NCBI RefSeq assembly: GCF_003002065.1
Contig: NZ_PVZG01000017.1
Span: 62,001 to 126,000 of the forward strand
DNA: 64,000 nucleotides
Direction: 5' to 3'
DNA from: Pseudosporangium ferrugineum
GTDB lineage: Bacteria > Actinomycetota > Actinomycetes > Mycobacteriales > Micromonosporaceae
In this document: positions 40,602-49,976 of the stretch, in pieces
Layout: every line of letters begins with the position of its first letter
Position numbering within the stretch: the stretch's first letter is position 1
Notes under the pieces: generated by a model
What the model saw: the letters and a program-made list of their open reading frames with translations, nothing else
Databases searched by the model: none
What the model was told of the DNA's origin: nothing
Program-made: the position numbers and the translations under genes

Positions 40602-42575
40602 GTGGTGGACGAAACAGGGCAATCCGGTGACGCCGGTACCGCGGACGGCGGTACCGGGGGCGAGTCGCGTGACCGCACCCTGTTGAACGGGTGGGCGGCC
40701 CGGGACAGCCCCTGGTCGAACGCCGGTGCGGCGCTGGATTCCGACGAGGAGGTCCCGGCCTGGCGACGGCCCGCGACCGAGGTCCGGCCCTTCACCCAGC
40801 GGCCCCTTCCGACTGACCCCCCGTCGGGTGACATCCGGCCGTTCGCCGAGCCGCCGCCTCCGCCGTCGTTCACGCCGGCCCGCCCGTCGTCCGCGCCGCC
40901 GGCCGACGACCCGCCGCCGCGGCTCGAGAACGCCGCCTCGCCGCGCTGGTCCGACAGCCGGGCGCGCTACCAGGACCTGCTCTCCCACCTGTCGCCGAAC
41001 GGCACCGAGCCCCGGCAGGCACCGCAGCCCCGGCCGAACCCGCAGGCCCCGGAGCCGGCGGAGCGACCCGACCCGTTGTCCCCGGAGATGCTGCGCCCGA
41101 ACGGTCACCAGACCAGCGGGCTGCCGGCCAGCGCTCCGCCGTACCCGTACGAGGGCGATCTCGACGACGTCCGCCAGCAGCGGGCGCAGCTCCCGGTCGA
41201 GCGGCCCTTCCCGGCCGTGCGCCCGGCCACGCCCGGCGGCCGGCGCGCCGACTGGTCCAGCACCCCCGACTGGTCCACCCCGGAGGCGGCCCGGCACGCG
41301 CTCGACCCGCCGACGCCCGCGGAGGGCCTGCCGCGGGTGGGCGGGGAGAACGCCGATGCGGGCCGGTCCGGTGAGCAGACCGTCGCCCGGCCGTCGTACG
41401 ATCCGGCGAGCTTCCCGCGCCGGTTGCCCTACGAGCACCCCGAACCGGCGTCACCAGCCCGGCCGCCCGGCGACCCCGGCGACGTGGGGGAGCAGCCCTT
41501 CTCCGCGTTGCCCCAGCGCGTGCCGGCCCAGCCGGACGTGCCCACCGTCCCGGAGCCGCCGTCCGTGGAGCCCTCGGCCGAGACCCCCGCGCTGGCCCGC
41601 ATCGCGACGCACCTGCGTCGCGACGACGTGCTGTCGTCGCAGGAGCGCCAGGAGGGTTTCGACGTCACCGCGATCCTCGAGGCGGTCCGCGAGGTCGAGG
41701 GGGTCCGCGACGCCGCGCTGCGGACCACCCAGGCCGGCGCGCACAGCCTGCGGCTCGACCTCGCCGAGGGGGCCGACCCGGCCGAGGTGAGCCGTCAGGT
41801 CGCCCGGCTGCTCCAGGACCGGATGGGGCTGGACGCCGCCATGCAGGGCGCCAGCCCGTTCGGCGGCCCGGCGCCCGCGCCCCCGGCTCCCGCGCCACGC
41901 TCGGCCCCGCCGGCCCCGGCCCCCCGCTCGGCCCCGCCGGCCGGCCGGGCCACCCTGCCGGGCCCGTCCCGCATCCGGTCGGTGCCACCGGCGCCCGCGC
42001 AGGCCTCGGCGCCGCCCGTGCCCTCGTCGGCGCCGCCCGCGCCCTTCGTGCCCGCCCAGCCCAACCCCGCCGGCCGGCCGCTGCCCGCGCTGCCCGGCAC
42101 GGTCGAGCAGGTGCCGACCGGGTACGACGCCGCGCCGCCGCGCCCGCTCCTCGACCCGGGCGAGCGTCCCGGCCCGCGCGTGATGATCGAGAACGTGCAG
42201 GTCAACACGTTCGGCAGCGAGGCGACCGTCGGCGTGCGCCTGACCGTCGGCGGGGAGACCGCCGCCGGCGAGGCCACCGGCCCGGCGATAGACGGCTACC
42301 TGCTGCGGCTGTGCGCCATGGCGACCGCCAGCGCCGTCGACGAGCTGCTGACCCGCTCCGACCACGCCGACGGGCCGGCCAAGTGCTTCGTCGAGCACGC
42401 GGCGGCCGTACCGTTCGGATCGATGCAGGTGGCGGTGGTCGTCGTGCTGCTCGCCACGGACGGCTGGGTGGAGCAGCTGGCCGGGTCGGCCGTGGTCACG
42501 GGTGACGACCGGCACGCCATGGTGCGGGCCACACTCGCGGCCGTCAACCGGCGGCTCGAGGCACTCTTGTCCTGA
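40602..42575 (+). CDS. Large Pro-rich disordered protein with conserved C-terminal domain
   Basis: A 657-residue protein. Residues 1-320 and about 410-525 are Pro/Ala/Arg-rich and disordered. A small helical domain (about 325-405) contains DVLSSQERQEGFDVTAIL. The C-terminal domain (about 525-657) is compact: MIENVQVNTFGSEATVGVRL, then GPAIDGYLLRLCAMATASAVDEL and a valine-rich strand. It faintly recalls the regulatory domain of LeuA-type enzymes. No membrane segment is seen. GTG 40602 has GAGGAG upstream. It overlaps the following hydrolase start (TGATG). Function unknown; its place in the conserved TetR-to-MoeZ block suggests a housekeeping role. Confidence 0.75.
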   Translation: MVDETGQSGDAGTADGGTGGESRDRTLLNGWAARDSPWSNAGAALDSDEEVPAWRRPATEVRPFTQRPLPTDPPSGDIRPFAEPPPPPSFTPARPSSAPPADDPPPRLENAASPRWSDSRARYQDLLSHLSPNGTEPRQAPQPRPNPQAPEPAERPDPLSPEMLRPNGHQTSGLPASAPPYPYEGDLDDVRQQRAQLPVERPFPAVRPATPGGRRADWSSTPDWSTPEAARHALDPPTPAEGLPRVGGENADAGRSGEQTVARPSYDPASFPRRLPYEHPEPASPARPPGDPGDVGEQPFSALPQRVPAQPDVPTVPEPPSVEPSAETPALARIATHLRRDDVLSSQERQEGFDVTAILEAVREVEGVRDAALRTTQAGAHSLRLDLAEGADPAEVSRQVARLLQDRMGLDAAMQGASPFGGPAPAPPAPAPRSAPPAPAPRSAPPAGRATLPGPSRIRSVPPAPAQASAPPVPSSAPPAPFVPAQPNPAGRPLPALPGTVEQVPTGYDAAPPRPLLDPGERPGPRVMIENVQVNTFGSEATVGVRLTVGGETAAGEATGPAIDGYLLRLCAMATASAVDELLTRSDHADGPAKCFVEHAAAVPFGSMQVAVVVVLLATDGWVEQLAGSAVVTGDDRHAMVRATLAAVNRRLEALLS

Positions 42576-43534
42576 TGAAGGGCGCGAAACTCGCGGCGGA
42601 CGAGGTCCTGCCGCCGGACGGATCCGTGCCGCCGCCGTGGCCAGCCCGCCGGGTCACGATCGGCGGCGCGATGCTGCAGGTCCGCGACACCCCGGCGACC
42701 GCGCCCGGCGCGGAGCCGGCGGTCTACGTGCACGGCCTCGGCGGCTCGTCGCAGAACTTCACCGACCTGGCCGGCCTGCTCGCCGACCGCTTCGACGGCC
42801 AGGCCGTGGACCTGCCCGGGTTCGGCTACAGCGACCCGAGCCCGCGGTACTCCATCGCCGCGTTCGCCGACCGGCTCATCGGCTACCTCGACCACGCCGG
42901 CCGCGGCCCGGTCCACCTGGTCGGCAACTCGCTGGGCGGCTCGATCTCCGTGCGCGTCGCCGCGCTGCGCCCCGACCTGATCCGGACGCTCACCCTGGTC
43001 AGCCCGGCCATGCCGTTTCTGGACCCGCGGCGTACGGCGCAGGGACCCGTGCTGCCCCTGCTCGCCCTGCCCCGGGCGCACCGCATCCTGGCGTGGGGGA
43101 TGGCCCGGCTGACCGTCGAGGAGATGGCCGAGCAGGTGATGCTGGCCTGCTTCGGCGACACGGCGAAGGTCAGCCCGCAGCGCCGGGCGGAGGCGATGGA
43201 GGAGATCAAGCTCCGCTACACGGTCGCCCACTATCCGCAGGCCTACCTTGGCACGCTGCGCGGACTGGTGTCGAGCTTCCTGCGGGCGTACCTGCCGGGC
43301 GACAACTCGCAGTGGCGGCTGGCCGCCCGGATCAGCGCGCCGACCCTGGTCATCGGCGGCCTGAAGGACACGCTGGTCGACCCGCGGGTGCCCGCCCAGG
43401 TGGCGAAGGTGATCCCGGACAGCCGGCTGCTGATCCTTCCCGGCGTCGGTCATGTGGCCCAGATGGAGGTGCCGCGGCTGGTCGCGCGGGCCGTCGTCGG
43501 CATGCTGGAGGACGTCAACTCTCCGGTGGGTTGA
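42575..43534 (+). CDS. Alpha/beta hydrolase
   Basis: A 319-residue hydrolase of the epoxide-hydrolase/esterase type. The oxyanion motif YVHGLGGSS is near residue 50, the nucleophile elbow is VGNSLGGS (Ser near 113), the acid is probably Asp in GGLKDTLVDPR, and the catalytic His is in PGVGHVAQME (about 293). No signal peptide is visible. The substrate is unknown. The start codon overlaps the stop of the preceding gene (TGATG), so the two are coupled. Confidence 0.9.
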   Translation: MKGAKLAADEVLPPDGSVPPPWPARRVTIGGAMLQVRDTPATAPGAEPAVYVHGLGGSSQNFTDLAGLLADRFDGQAVDLPGFGYSDPSPRYSIAAFADRLIGYLDHAGRGPVHLVGNSLGGSISVRVAALRPDLIRTLTLVSPAMPFLDPRRTAQGPVLPLLALPRAHRILAWGMARLTVEEMAEQVMLACFGDTAKVSPQRRAEAMEEIKLRYTVAHYPQAYLGTLRGLVSSFLRAYLPGDNSQWRLAARISAPTLVIGGLKDTLVDPRVPAQVAKVIPDSRLLILPGVGHVAQMEVPRLVARAVVGMLEDVNSPVG

Positions 43535-43564
43535 GGACCCCGCGGTGTGGGACGCTGACGAGCA

Positions 43565-44425
43565 ATGATCGATTTCCGTACGCCCTCGGCCGGTCTGTCC
43601 GGAGATGATCAGCGCCGCCTGTGGCTCGCCGCGCCGATAGCGGTGCTCCTGCTGCTGGCCGGCGGCATGTTCCTGCCCACGGTGTGGTCGTCGGCACGGG
43701 CCTTCCCGGCCCCCTCGTCCTCGCCGTCCGGTCCGGTCCCGCCGTCCGTCTCCGCCGGATCCGCGGCGGAGGGGCCCGTCGCGCCGCCGTCCGCGCCCGT
43801 CCCGGTCGTCCGGGACCGGTTGTCGCTGCCGGGCAGGGTGCCGTCCCGGGGCTCGGGCCGTTTCGACTATGCGCCCGGGCGGAGCAAAATCCTGGGTACG
43901 GCCGGAGCCGTCCGCCGCTTCCGGGTGGCCGTCGAGCGCGGGAGCGGCGAATCCCCGGCCGCCTTCGCCGCCGACGTGGAGGCCGTCCTCGGCGACCGGC
44001 GCGGCTGGATCGGCAGCGGGCGGCTGCGGCTCCAGCGCGTCGCCGGGCCCGAGGCCGCCGCCTTCACCGTGTATCTGGCCACCCGGGACACCGCCGGGCG
44101 GATGTGCGCGGACGGGGGCGTCGCCATCGCCGTGGGCGGGCGGCCGTACACGTCCTGCCGCACCGCCGGGCGGGCTGTCATCAACCTGGACCGCTGGCGG
44201 TTGTCGGCCCGGCCGTACGTCGCGGCGAGGGTGCCCCTCACCGTCTACCGCCAGTACGTGGTGAACCACGAGGTGGGCCACGAGCTGGGCCGCCACCACG
44301 AGGGCTGCCCCCGGCGCGGCGGTCCGGCGCCGGTCATGGTCCAGCAGACGCTGACGCTGCGCGGATGCGTGCCGTACGCGTGGCCGTACCGCGGCGGGCG
44401 GCTGTGGCAGGGTCCCCCGGTCTGA
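43565..44425 (+). CDS. DUF3152 secreted metalloprotease-like protein 1
   Basis: A 286-residue exported or membrane-anchored protein with a membrane segment near residues 18-38 and a Pro/Ser/Ala linker. The DUF3152 domain (about 110-286) contains NHEVGHELGRHHEGCP, matching the HExxHxxGxxH zinc signature of metzincins, and the cysteines CRTAG and GCVPYAWPY, which could form a disulfide. It is expected to be a zinc protease acting outside the membrane, although activity has not been shown for the family to my knowledge. A paralogue follows 62 bp downstream. Confidence 0.87.
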   Translation: MIDFRTPSAGLSGDDQRRLWLAAPIAVLLLLAGGMFLPTVWSSARAFPAPSSSPSGPVPPSVSAGSAAEGPVAPPSAPVPVVRDRLSLPGRVPSRGSGRFDYAPGRSKILGTAGAVRRFRVAVERGSGESPAAFAADVEAVLGDRRGWIGSGRLRLQRVAGPEAAAFTVYLATRDTAGRMCADGGVAIAVGGRPYTSCRTAGRAVINLDRWRLSARPYVAARVPLTVYRQYVVNHEVGHELGRHHEGCPRRGGPAPVMVQQTLTLRGCVPYAWPYRGGRLWQGPPV

Positions 44426-44487
44426 CCTCCGCCGCCTCCGGGAAACGCCTGTGACCTGCGGCTACCTCTGGCACGCTGGCTGGTGTC

Positions 44488-45285
44488 ATGAAGGCCGCGA
44501 AGACCCCGCTCGTCGTCGAGGGACAGGTCACCGCCGTGGCGACCCTGCCCCGGGCGGGCCGGCGGTTGTCCCGGCGGCGCCGCGCCAGCGTTCTTCTCGC
44601 CCTGCTGCTGACCCTTCTCGCCATCGTGGCCGGCCAGCTCATCCGCAGGTCCGGTGCGGTCGCGCCGGAGACCGCCGGGCCGGCTGTCCGCGCTGCTCAG
44701 CCCGTACCCGGGAAGTCGGTGGTTTCTGCCCCCCGCCGCGGGTTCGCGTTCGCCGCCGGCCGCGGGCCGGTGCTCGGCAGCGCCGGCACGGTACGGCGGT
44801 TCGAGGTGGCCGTGCAGCGGGGGAGTGGCGACAGCGCGGCCTTCGCCGCCGAGGTCGACCGGATCCTGGGCGACCCGAGGAGCTGGATCGCCGGCCGCAC
44901 GTTCCGGTTGCAGCGCGTGCCGCGCGCCGAGAAGGCCGAGTTCACCGTCTATCTGGCGGCGGCCGCGACCTCCGCGACGATGTGCGCGGACGGCGGGCTG
45001 GACACCGAGGGGTTCAGCTCGTGCCGGCTGCCCGGCAAGGTGATCATCAACGCGGACCGGTGGGACGCCGCCGTGCCGGGCTACGACGCGCCGCTGCCGG
45101 CCTATCGGGCGTACGTGATCAACCACGAGGTGGGCCACCAGCTCGGGCACCGGCACGAGACCTGTCCCGGTAAGGGGCGCCGGGCACCCGTCATGATGCA
45201 GCAGACCTTCGGCCTCGACGGCTGCGTCGCGAACGCGTGGCCCTACGTCCGGGGCCGGCGCTACGCGGGCAACCCCGCGGCCTGA
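44488..45285 (+). CDS. DUF3152 secreted metalloprotease-like protein 2
   Basis: A 265-residue paralogue of the preceding gene. One membrane helix (about 33-50) follows a basic N-terminus. The DUF3152 domain repeats the zinc motif NHEVGHQLGHRHETCP and the ends PVMMQQT and GCVANAWPYVRGRRY. Domain order and spacing match the neighbour, so this is a tandem duplication that has diverged mainly in the linker. Both sit directly before moeZ, as single DUF3152 genes do in other actinomycetes from memory. Confidence 0.87.
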   Translation: MKAAKTPLVVEGQVTAVATLPRAGRRLSRRRRASVLLALLLTLLAIVAGQLIRRSGAVAPETAGPAVRAAQPVPGKSVVSAPRRGFAFAAGRGPVLGSAGTVRRFEVAVQRGSGDSAAFAAEVDRILGDPRSWIAGRTFRLQRVPRAEKAEFTVYLAAAATSATMCADGGLDTEGFSSCRLPGKVIINADRWDAAVPGYDAPLPAYRAYVINHEVGHQLGHRHETCPGKGRRAPVMMQQTFGLDGCVANAWPYVRGRRYAGNPAA

Positions 45286-45397
45286 CGAGGAATTCCCGCG
45301 TCCCGCATGCCGGGCCGGTGTCCCACGTCATGCCCATTCCGGCAATCCACGAGCAACAATGGTGGGCGCACCTTACCGTCAACCCGGGGAGTTCACC

Positions 45398-46579
45398 GTG
45401 TCACTGCCCCCGCTCGTCGAACCGGCCGCGGAGCTGTCCGTCGATGAGATCCGCCGCTACTCGCGTCACCTGATCATCCCCGACGTGGGGATGGACGGGC
45501 AGAAGCGGCTCAAGAACAGCAAGGTGCTCGTCGTCGGCGCGGGCGGCCTCGGCTCGCCGGCGCTGCTCTACCTGGCCGCGGCGGGCGTCGGCACCCTCGG
45601 GATCGTGGACTTCGACACCGTCGACGAGTCGAACCTGCAACGCCAGGTCATCCACGGGGTCTCCGACGTGGGCCGCCCGAAGGCCGAGTCGGCCGCGGCG
45701 AGCATCCGCGAGATCAACCCGCTGGTGAACTTGGTCATCCACAACACCGCGCTCGACCGCGACAACGTCAAGGAGATCTTCGCCCAGTACGACCTGATCG
45801 TCGACGGCACCGACAACTTCGCGACCCGCTACATGGTCAACGACGCCGCGGTGCTGCTCGGCAAGCCGTACGTGTGGGGCTCGATCTACCGCTTCGACGG
45901 CCAGGCCTCGGTCTTCTGGGAGGAGCACGGTCCCTGCTACCGCTGCCTCTACCCGGAGCCCCCGCCGCCCGGCATGGTCCCGTCCTGCGCCGAGGGCGGC
46001 GTCCTCGGCGTGCTCTGCGCGTCGATCGGTTCCATCCAGGTCAACGAGGCGATCAAGCTGCTCACCGGCATCGGCGAGCCGCTGGTCGGCAAGCTGATGG
46101 TCTACGACGCCCTGGAGATGGAATACCGCAAGATCAAGGTCCGCAAGGACCCGCAGTGCGCGCTCTGCGGCGAGAACCCGACGGTCACCGACCTGCTCGA
46201 GGACTACGAGGACTTCTGCGGCGCCGTCTCCACCGAGGCGCAGGAGGCCACGCTCAACGCGACGATCACCGCCCGCGAGCTCAAGGACTGGCAGGATTCC
46301 GGCAAGGACGTGTTCCTGGTCGACGTCCGCGAGCCGGCGGAGTACGAGATCGTCTCGATCCCGGGCGCGACGCTGATCCCCAAGGGCGAGATCCTCTCCG
46401 GCGAGGCGCTGTCCCGCTTCCCGCAGGACCGGCAGATCGTCCTGCACTGCAAGTCCGGGGTGCGCTCGGCGGAGGCGCTCGCCGCGCTGAAGGCCGCCGG
46501 CTTCAAGGACGCGGTGCACGTCCAGGGCGGCATCGTGTCCTGGGTCAACACGGTCGACCCGTCCCTGCCTTCGTACTGA
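45398..46579 (+). CDS. moeZ: MoeZ: adenylyltransferase/sulfurtransferase
   Basis: A 393-residue two-domain protein. The N-terminal E1-like ThiF/MoeB domain has the ATP-binding loop VVGAGGLGSPALLYLA (about 43-58), DESNLQRQVIHG, and zinc-binding CYRC and CALC pairs. The C-terminal rhodanese domain carries the active-site Cys in LHCKSGVRSAEAL. It activates the C-terminal glycine of small sulfur-carrier proteins and transfers sulfur for molybdopterin, thiamin or cysteine synthesis. GTG 45398 is chosen because GGGGAG lies 6 nt upstream. Its TGA stop is the first three bases of the second inverted-repeat element. Confidence 0.95.
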   Translation: MSLPPLVEPAAELSVDEIRRYSRHLIIPDVGMDGQKRLKNSKVLVVGAGGLGSPALLYLAAAGVGTLGIVDFDTVDESNLQRQVIHGVSDVGRPKAESAAASIREINPLVNLVIHNTALDRDNVKEIFAQYDLIVDGTDNFATRYMVNDAAVLLGKPYVWGSIYRFDGQASVFWEEHGPCYRCLYPEPPPPGMVPSCAEGGVLGVLCASIGSIQVNEAIKLLTGIGEPLVGKLMVYDALEMEYRKIKVRKDPQCALCGENPTVTDLLEDYEDFCGAVSTEAQEATLNATITARELKDWQDSGKDVFLVDVREPAEYEIVSIPGATLIPKGEILSGEALSRFPQDRQIVLHCKSGVRSAEALAALKAAGFKDAVHVQGGIVSWVNTVDPSLPSY

Positions 46580-46668
46580 ACTTTTTTCCACGTGGCGGGG
46601 CCGGCAGCGCCCGCCGCTGGTCGACGGCCCGGCGCCGTCGGGCTCGATGCCAGGTGGAAAAAGGTTCA
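46577..46668. repeat. Short inverted-repeat element, copy 2 (MITE/REP-like)
   Basis: This 92-bp element is a close copy of the one at 937-1027. Its 20-bp terminal repeats match at 18 positions (left TGAACTTTTTTCCACGTGGC; right end, read on the minus strand, TGAACCTTTTTCCACCTGGC). Inside, GCGGGG/CCCGC-type and GACGGC/GCCGTC hairpins are kept, the second with an extra pair relative to copy 1. It is flanked by ACTGA on both sides (46575-46579 and 46668-46672). Its first bases form the moeZ stop codon. Confidence 0.8.
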
Positions 46669-46720
46669 CTGAGTTCGTCTTGCGCGGCCGCTCGCCCGAT
46701 GGAGGGGTGAGCGGCCGGGC

Positions 46721-46726
46721 GATACT
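46721..46726 (+). promoter_or_regulatory. -10-like hexamer GATACT, leaderless start
   Basis: GATACT lies 6 nt before the ATG of the Ddn-like gene; it differs from TAnnnT only in its first base. Confidence 0.35.
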
Positions 46727-46732
46727 GAGCGG

Positions 46733-47203
46733 ATGTCGCGTTACACCGCCCTGCTGCGCCGCCTCGGCTCCCAGCGCTGGTTTGCCGCCCTGGGCCGCCA
46801 CCTCGCCGGCGTGGACCGCCGCCTGTACCGGCTCACCGACGGCCGCTGGTCGGTGATCGGCCGGCACCAGCTGCCCACGCTGCTGATCACCACGACCGGC
46901 CGCCGGTCGGGCCTGCCGCGCACCCAGCCGCTGCTCTACGCCGTCGACGGCGACGGCTACGTGGTCGTCGGCTCCAACTGGGGCCAGGCGCACCACCCGG
47001 CCTGGTCGGCGAACCTGCTGGCGCGCCCGGCCGCCCGGATCACCCTGGGCGGCCGGGAGCTCGACGTCCACGCCGCCCTGGCGGAGGGCGACGAACGGGA
47101 CCGGCTGTGGGGCATGGTGCAGCGGATCTGGCCCGGCTACGCCTCGTACGCGAAACGAGCCGGGACCCGCGAGATCCGCATCTTCCGCCTGACCCCGGTG
47201 TAG
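46733..47203 (+). CDS. Ddn-like F420-dependent nitroreductase-family protein
   Basis: A 156-residue split-barrel flavin/deazaflavin oxidoreductase. The motif LLITTTGRRSGLPRTQPLLYAVDGDGYVVVGSN (about 44-76) is the hallmark of the Ddn group, which binds coenzyme F420; W-x-A-N-L in HPAWSANLLARP follows as expected. Members reduce quinones or nitroimidazoles with F420H2. The natural substrate here is unknown. It is preceded by the second repeat element and has its own -10-like hexamer. Confidence 0.88.
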   Translation: MSRYTALLRRLGSQRWFAALGRHLAGVDRRLYRLTDGRWSVIGRHQLPTLLITTTGRRSGLPRTQPLLYAVDGDGYVVVGSNWGQAHHPAWSANLLARPAARITLGGRELDVHAALAEGDERDRLWGMVQRIWPGYASYAKRAGTREIRIFRLTPV

Positions 47204-47243
47204 GCCCTTTCGCAGCCGGTGGCCCGGGCGGCGCCCGCTCGCC

Positions 47244-48482
47244 TCAGCGGGTGTGGCCGTTGCCCGTGACGATGTACTTGGTCGAGGTCAGCTCGGGCAG
47301 GCCCATCGGGCCGCGGGCGTGCAGCTTCTGGGTGCTGATGCCGATCTCCGCGCCGAAGCCGAACTCGCCGCCGTCGGTGAAGCGGGTCGAAGCGTTGATC
47401 ATGACGGCGGCCGCGTCGACGCGGGCGGCGAAGCGGCGGACCGCCGTCGTGCTCTCGCTGACGATGGCCTCGGTGTGGCCGGTGCCGAAGCGGCGGATGT
47501 GGTCGAGGGCGTCGTCGAGGGAGTCCACCACCGCGAGCGAGATGTCCGCCGACAGGTACTCCTTGCCCCAGTCCTCGGCCGTGGCCGGGACCACACCGTC
47601 GAAGGCCGCCGCCCGCGGGTCGCCGTGGATCGTCACGCCGGCGTTGATCAGCTCCTCGATGACCAGCGGCAGGAACGACTCGGAGAGGGCCGAGTGGACC
47701 AGCAGCGACTCGGCCGTGTTGCAGGTCGACAGGCGCTGGGTCTTGGAGTTGAGCACCACGCCGAGGGCCTTCTCCAGGTCGGCCGCCTCGTCCACGTACA
47801 CGTGGCAGTTGCCCACCCCGGTCTCGATCACCGGGACCGTGGACTCCTCGACCACCGTCTTGATCAGCGACGCGCCGCCCCGCGGGATCAGCACGTCGAC
47901 CAGGCCGCGGGCGCGCATCAGCTCCTTCACGGAGTCGCGGGTCGACGCGTCGAGCAGCTGCACCGCGTTGGCCGGCAGGCCGGAATCCGCGATCGCTTTG
48001 CGCAGCACCGAGACGATGGCCGCGTTCGAGCTCATCGCCGAGCCGGAGCCGCGCAGCAGGGCGGCGTTGCCGGACTTCAGGCAGATGCCGGCCGCGTCCG
48101 CGGTCACGTTGGGGCGGCCCTCGTAGACGATGCCGACCACGCCGAACGGCACCCGGACCTGGCGCAGCTCGAGGCCGTTGGCCAGGGTGGAGCCGCGGAC
48201 GACGTCGCCGACCGGGTCGGGCAGGGCGGCCAGTTGGCGCAGCCCGTCGGCCATCGCCGCGACCCGCTCCGGGGTGAGGGTGAGCCGGTCGATCATCGAC
48301 TCCGGCTGCCCGCCGTCGCGCGCGTTGCCGGTGTCGACGGCGTTCGCGGCGACGATGTCGTCGGTCCGCTCGACCAGCCGCTCGGCCATGAGCAGCAGCG
48401 CGGCGTCCTTCTCCGCCCTGGTGGCGGCGGCGAGCTCGATGGCGGCGACCCGGGCCTCGGCGGCCTGCTGATGCACGGTCAT
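47244..48482 (-). CDS. proA: Gamma-glutamyl phosphate reductase
   Basis: Second enzyme of proline synthesis: reduces gamma-glutamyl phosphate to glutamate semialdehyde with NADPH. The 412-residue length is normal. The aldehyde-dehydrogenase-fold catalytic Cys is in [13 protein letters not shown] (about 252-264), and [21 protein letters not shown] and [11 protein letters not shown] are family signatures. Its ATG overlaps the proB stop by 4 bp (ATGA), giving translational coupling with the kinase that makes its unstable substrate. Confidence 0.97.
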   Translation of the reverse strand: MTVHQQAAEARVAAIELAAATRAEKDAALLLMAERLVERTDDIVAANAVDTGNARDGGQPESMIDRLTLTPERVAAMADGLRQLAALPDPVGDVVRGSTLANGLELRQVRVPFGVVGIVYEGRPNVTADAAGICLKSGNAALLRGSGSAMSSNAAIVSVLRKAIADSGLPANAVQLLDASTRDSVKELMRARGLVDVLIPRGGASLIKTVVEESTVPVIETGVGNCHVYVDEAADLEKALGVVLNSKTQRLSTCNTAESLLVHSALSESFLPLVIEELINAGVTIHGDPRAAAFDGVVPATAEDWGKEYLSADISLAVVDSLDDALDHIRRFGTGHTEAIVSESTTAVRRFAARVDAAAVMINASTRFTDGGEFGFGAEIGISTQKLHARGPMGLPELTSTKYIVTGNGHTR

Positions 48483-49621
48483 GTTGACTCCTGGGAGGTT
48501 CGGAGGAGGACCAGGTCGTCGCGGTGCACGACCTCTCGTTCATATCCTGGCCCGAGGGCCGCCGCCAGCTCCGGTGTGGACCGGCCGAGCAGGGCGGGAA
48601 GTTCGACGGCGTCGTAGTTCACCAGGCCGCGGGCGACCGGCGCGCCGGAGGTCGCGTCGACCAGGTCGACCGGATCGCCGGCCGCGAACGAGCCGTCCAC
48701 GGCGGTGATGCCCGCGGGCAGCAGCGACTTGCGGCGCGCGACCACCGCGGCGACCGCGCCCGGGTCGAGGTGCAGCCGGCCGCGCGGCGAGGTGGCGTGC
48801 GCCAGCCAGAACAGCCGGGCGGTGGGCCTGCTCGCGGCCGCGTGGAACAGCGTGCCGGCCTCGTCGCCGGCCAGCGCCGCACCGGCCATCGGCGCCGCGG
48901 TCAGCACGACCGGGATGCCGAAGCCGGTGGCGATCCGGGCCGCCTCCACCTTGGTGACCATGCCGCCGGTGCCGACGCCGGCCCGGCCCGCGGCGCCGAT
49001 CGTGAGGCCGGCCAGGTCGGCGTCGCCGCGTACGGTGGTGACTCGCCGGGAGGCCGGATCCGCCGGATCGCCCGTGTAGAGCGCGTCCACGTCCGAGAGC
49101 AGCACCAGCAGGTCCGCCTGGACGAGCGCGGCGACCAGGGCGGCGAGCCGGTCGTTGTCGCCGAAGCGGATCTCCTCGGTGGCGACGGTGTCGTTCTCGT
49201 TGACGATCGGCAGCGCGCCGAGGTCGAGCAGCTTGCGCAGGGTCCGGTACGCGTTGCGGTAGTGCGCCCGCCGGGTCACGTCGTCGACGGTGAGCAGCAC
49301 CTGTCCCACGGTCAGCCCGTGGCGTGCGAAGCCGGCCGCGTACCGGCCGATCAGCAGGCCCTGACCCACCGAGGCCGCGGCCTGCTGGGTGGCCAGGTCG
49401 CGCGGTCGCCGGCGCAGGTGCAGCGGGGCCAGGCCGGCAGCGATCGCGCCGCTGGAGACCAGGACGACCTCCCGGCCCCGGGCGGCCAGCCCGCCGAGCA
49501 CGTCGACCAGGGCATCGACGCGCTGCTCGTCGATGCCGCCGACGGCCGTGGTCAGGGAGGACGAGCCCACCTTGACGACGACCCGGCGGGCACCGGTCAC
49601 CTCTTCGCGCACCTGCACCAT
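48479..49621 (-). CDS. proB: Glutamate 5-kinase
   Basis: First enzyme of proline synthesis, phosphorylating glutamate; it is the usual proline feedback target. The kinase domain starts [10 protein letters not shown] and has [15 protein letters not shown] and [12 protein letters not shown]; a C-terminal PUA domain covers about the last 95 residues (from [13 protein letters not shown]). The 380-residue length from ATG 49621 fits ProB; the frame extends to 49741 but overlaps the divergent ATL gene. It forms a two-gene operon with proA. Confidence 0.96.
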   Translation of the reverse strand: MVQVREEVTGARRVVVKVGSSSLTTAVGGIDEQRVDALVDVLGGLAARGREVVLVSSGAIAAGLAPLHLRRRPRDLATQQAAASVGQGLLIGRYAAGFARHGLTVGQVLLTVDDVTRRAHYRNAYRTLRKLLDLGALPIVNENDTVATEEIRFGDNDRLAALVAALVQADLLVLLSDVDALYTGDPADPASRRVTTVRGDADLAGLTIGAAGRAGVGTGGMVTKVEAARIATGFGIPVVLTAAPMAGAALAGDEAGTLFHAAASRPTARLFWLAHATSPRGRLHLDPGAVAAVVARRKSLLPAGITAVDGSFAAGDPVDLVDATSGAPVARGLVNYDAVELPALLGRSTPELAAALGPGYEREVVHRDDLVLLRTSQEST

Positions 49622-49660
49622 TCTGCTCGCCGGGGCCTGCCCGGCCGGGCGCGGATCCCA

Positions 49661-49666
49661 TATCGT
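49661..49666 (+). promoter_or_regulatory. -10 hexamer TATCGT, leaderless start
   Basis: TATCGT lies 7 nt before the GTG of the alkyltransferase-like gene; no Shine-Dalgarno sequence is present. Confidence 0.45.
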
Positions 49667-49673
49667 GGCGCCG

Positions 49674-49976
49674 GTGACACCACAGGAGTACGTGGAAGAG
49701 GTCCTGCGCCTCGTGGAGAGCATCCCGCAGGGCCGGGTCATGTCCTACGGCGCGGTGGCGGACGCCCTCGCCGACCGGTCCGGCCGCAACTCGCCGCGCC
49801 AGGTGGGCACGATCATGGCCCGGCACGGCGGCGGCGTCCCGTGGCACCGGGTGGTGAACAGCTCCGGGCGTACGCCGCCGGGGCACGAGCAGGAGGCCCG
49901 GCAGCGCCTGCTGAGCGAGGGAGTGCCGCTCAAGGGCGATCGCGTGGACATGGCCCGCGCGGCCTGGATGCCGTGA
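49674..49976 (+). CDS. Alkyltransferase-like (ATL) protein, Cys-less MGMT homologue
   Basis: A 100-residue protein with the DNA-binding domain of O6-alkylguanine transferases. The MGMT reactive motif PCHRV is replaced by PWHRVV (about residue 62), the change that defines ATL proteins: they bind O6-alkylguanine but cannot remove the alkyl group, and instead flag it for nucleotide excision repair. The helix-turn-helix and Arg-finger region RNSPRQVGTIMARH is present. It is divergent from proB and coupled (GTGATG) to the following methyltransferase gene. Confidence 0.9.
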   Translation: MTPQEYVEEVLRLVESIPQGRVMSYGAVADALADRSGRNSPRQVGTIMARHGGGVPWHRVVNSSGRTPPGHEQEARQRLLSEGVPLKGDRVDMARAAWMP

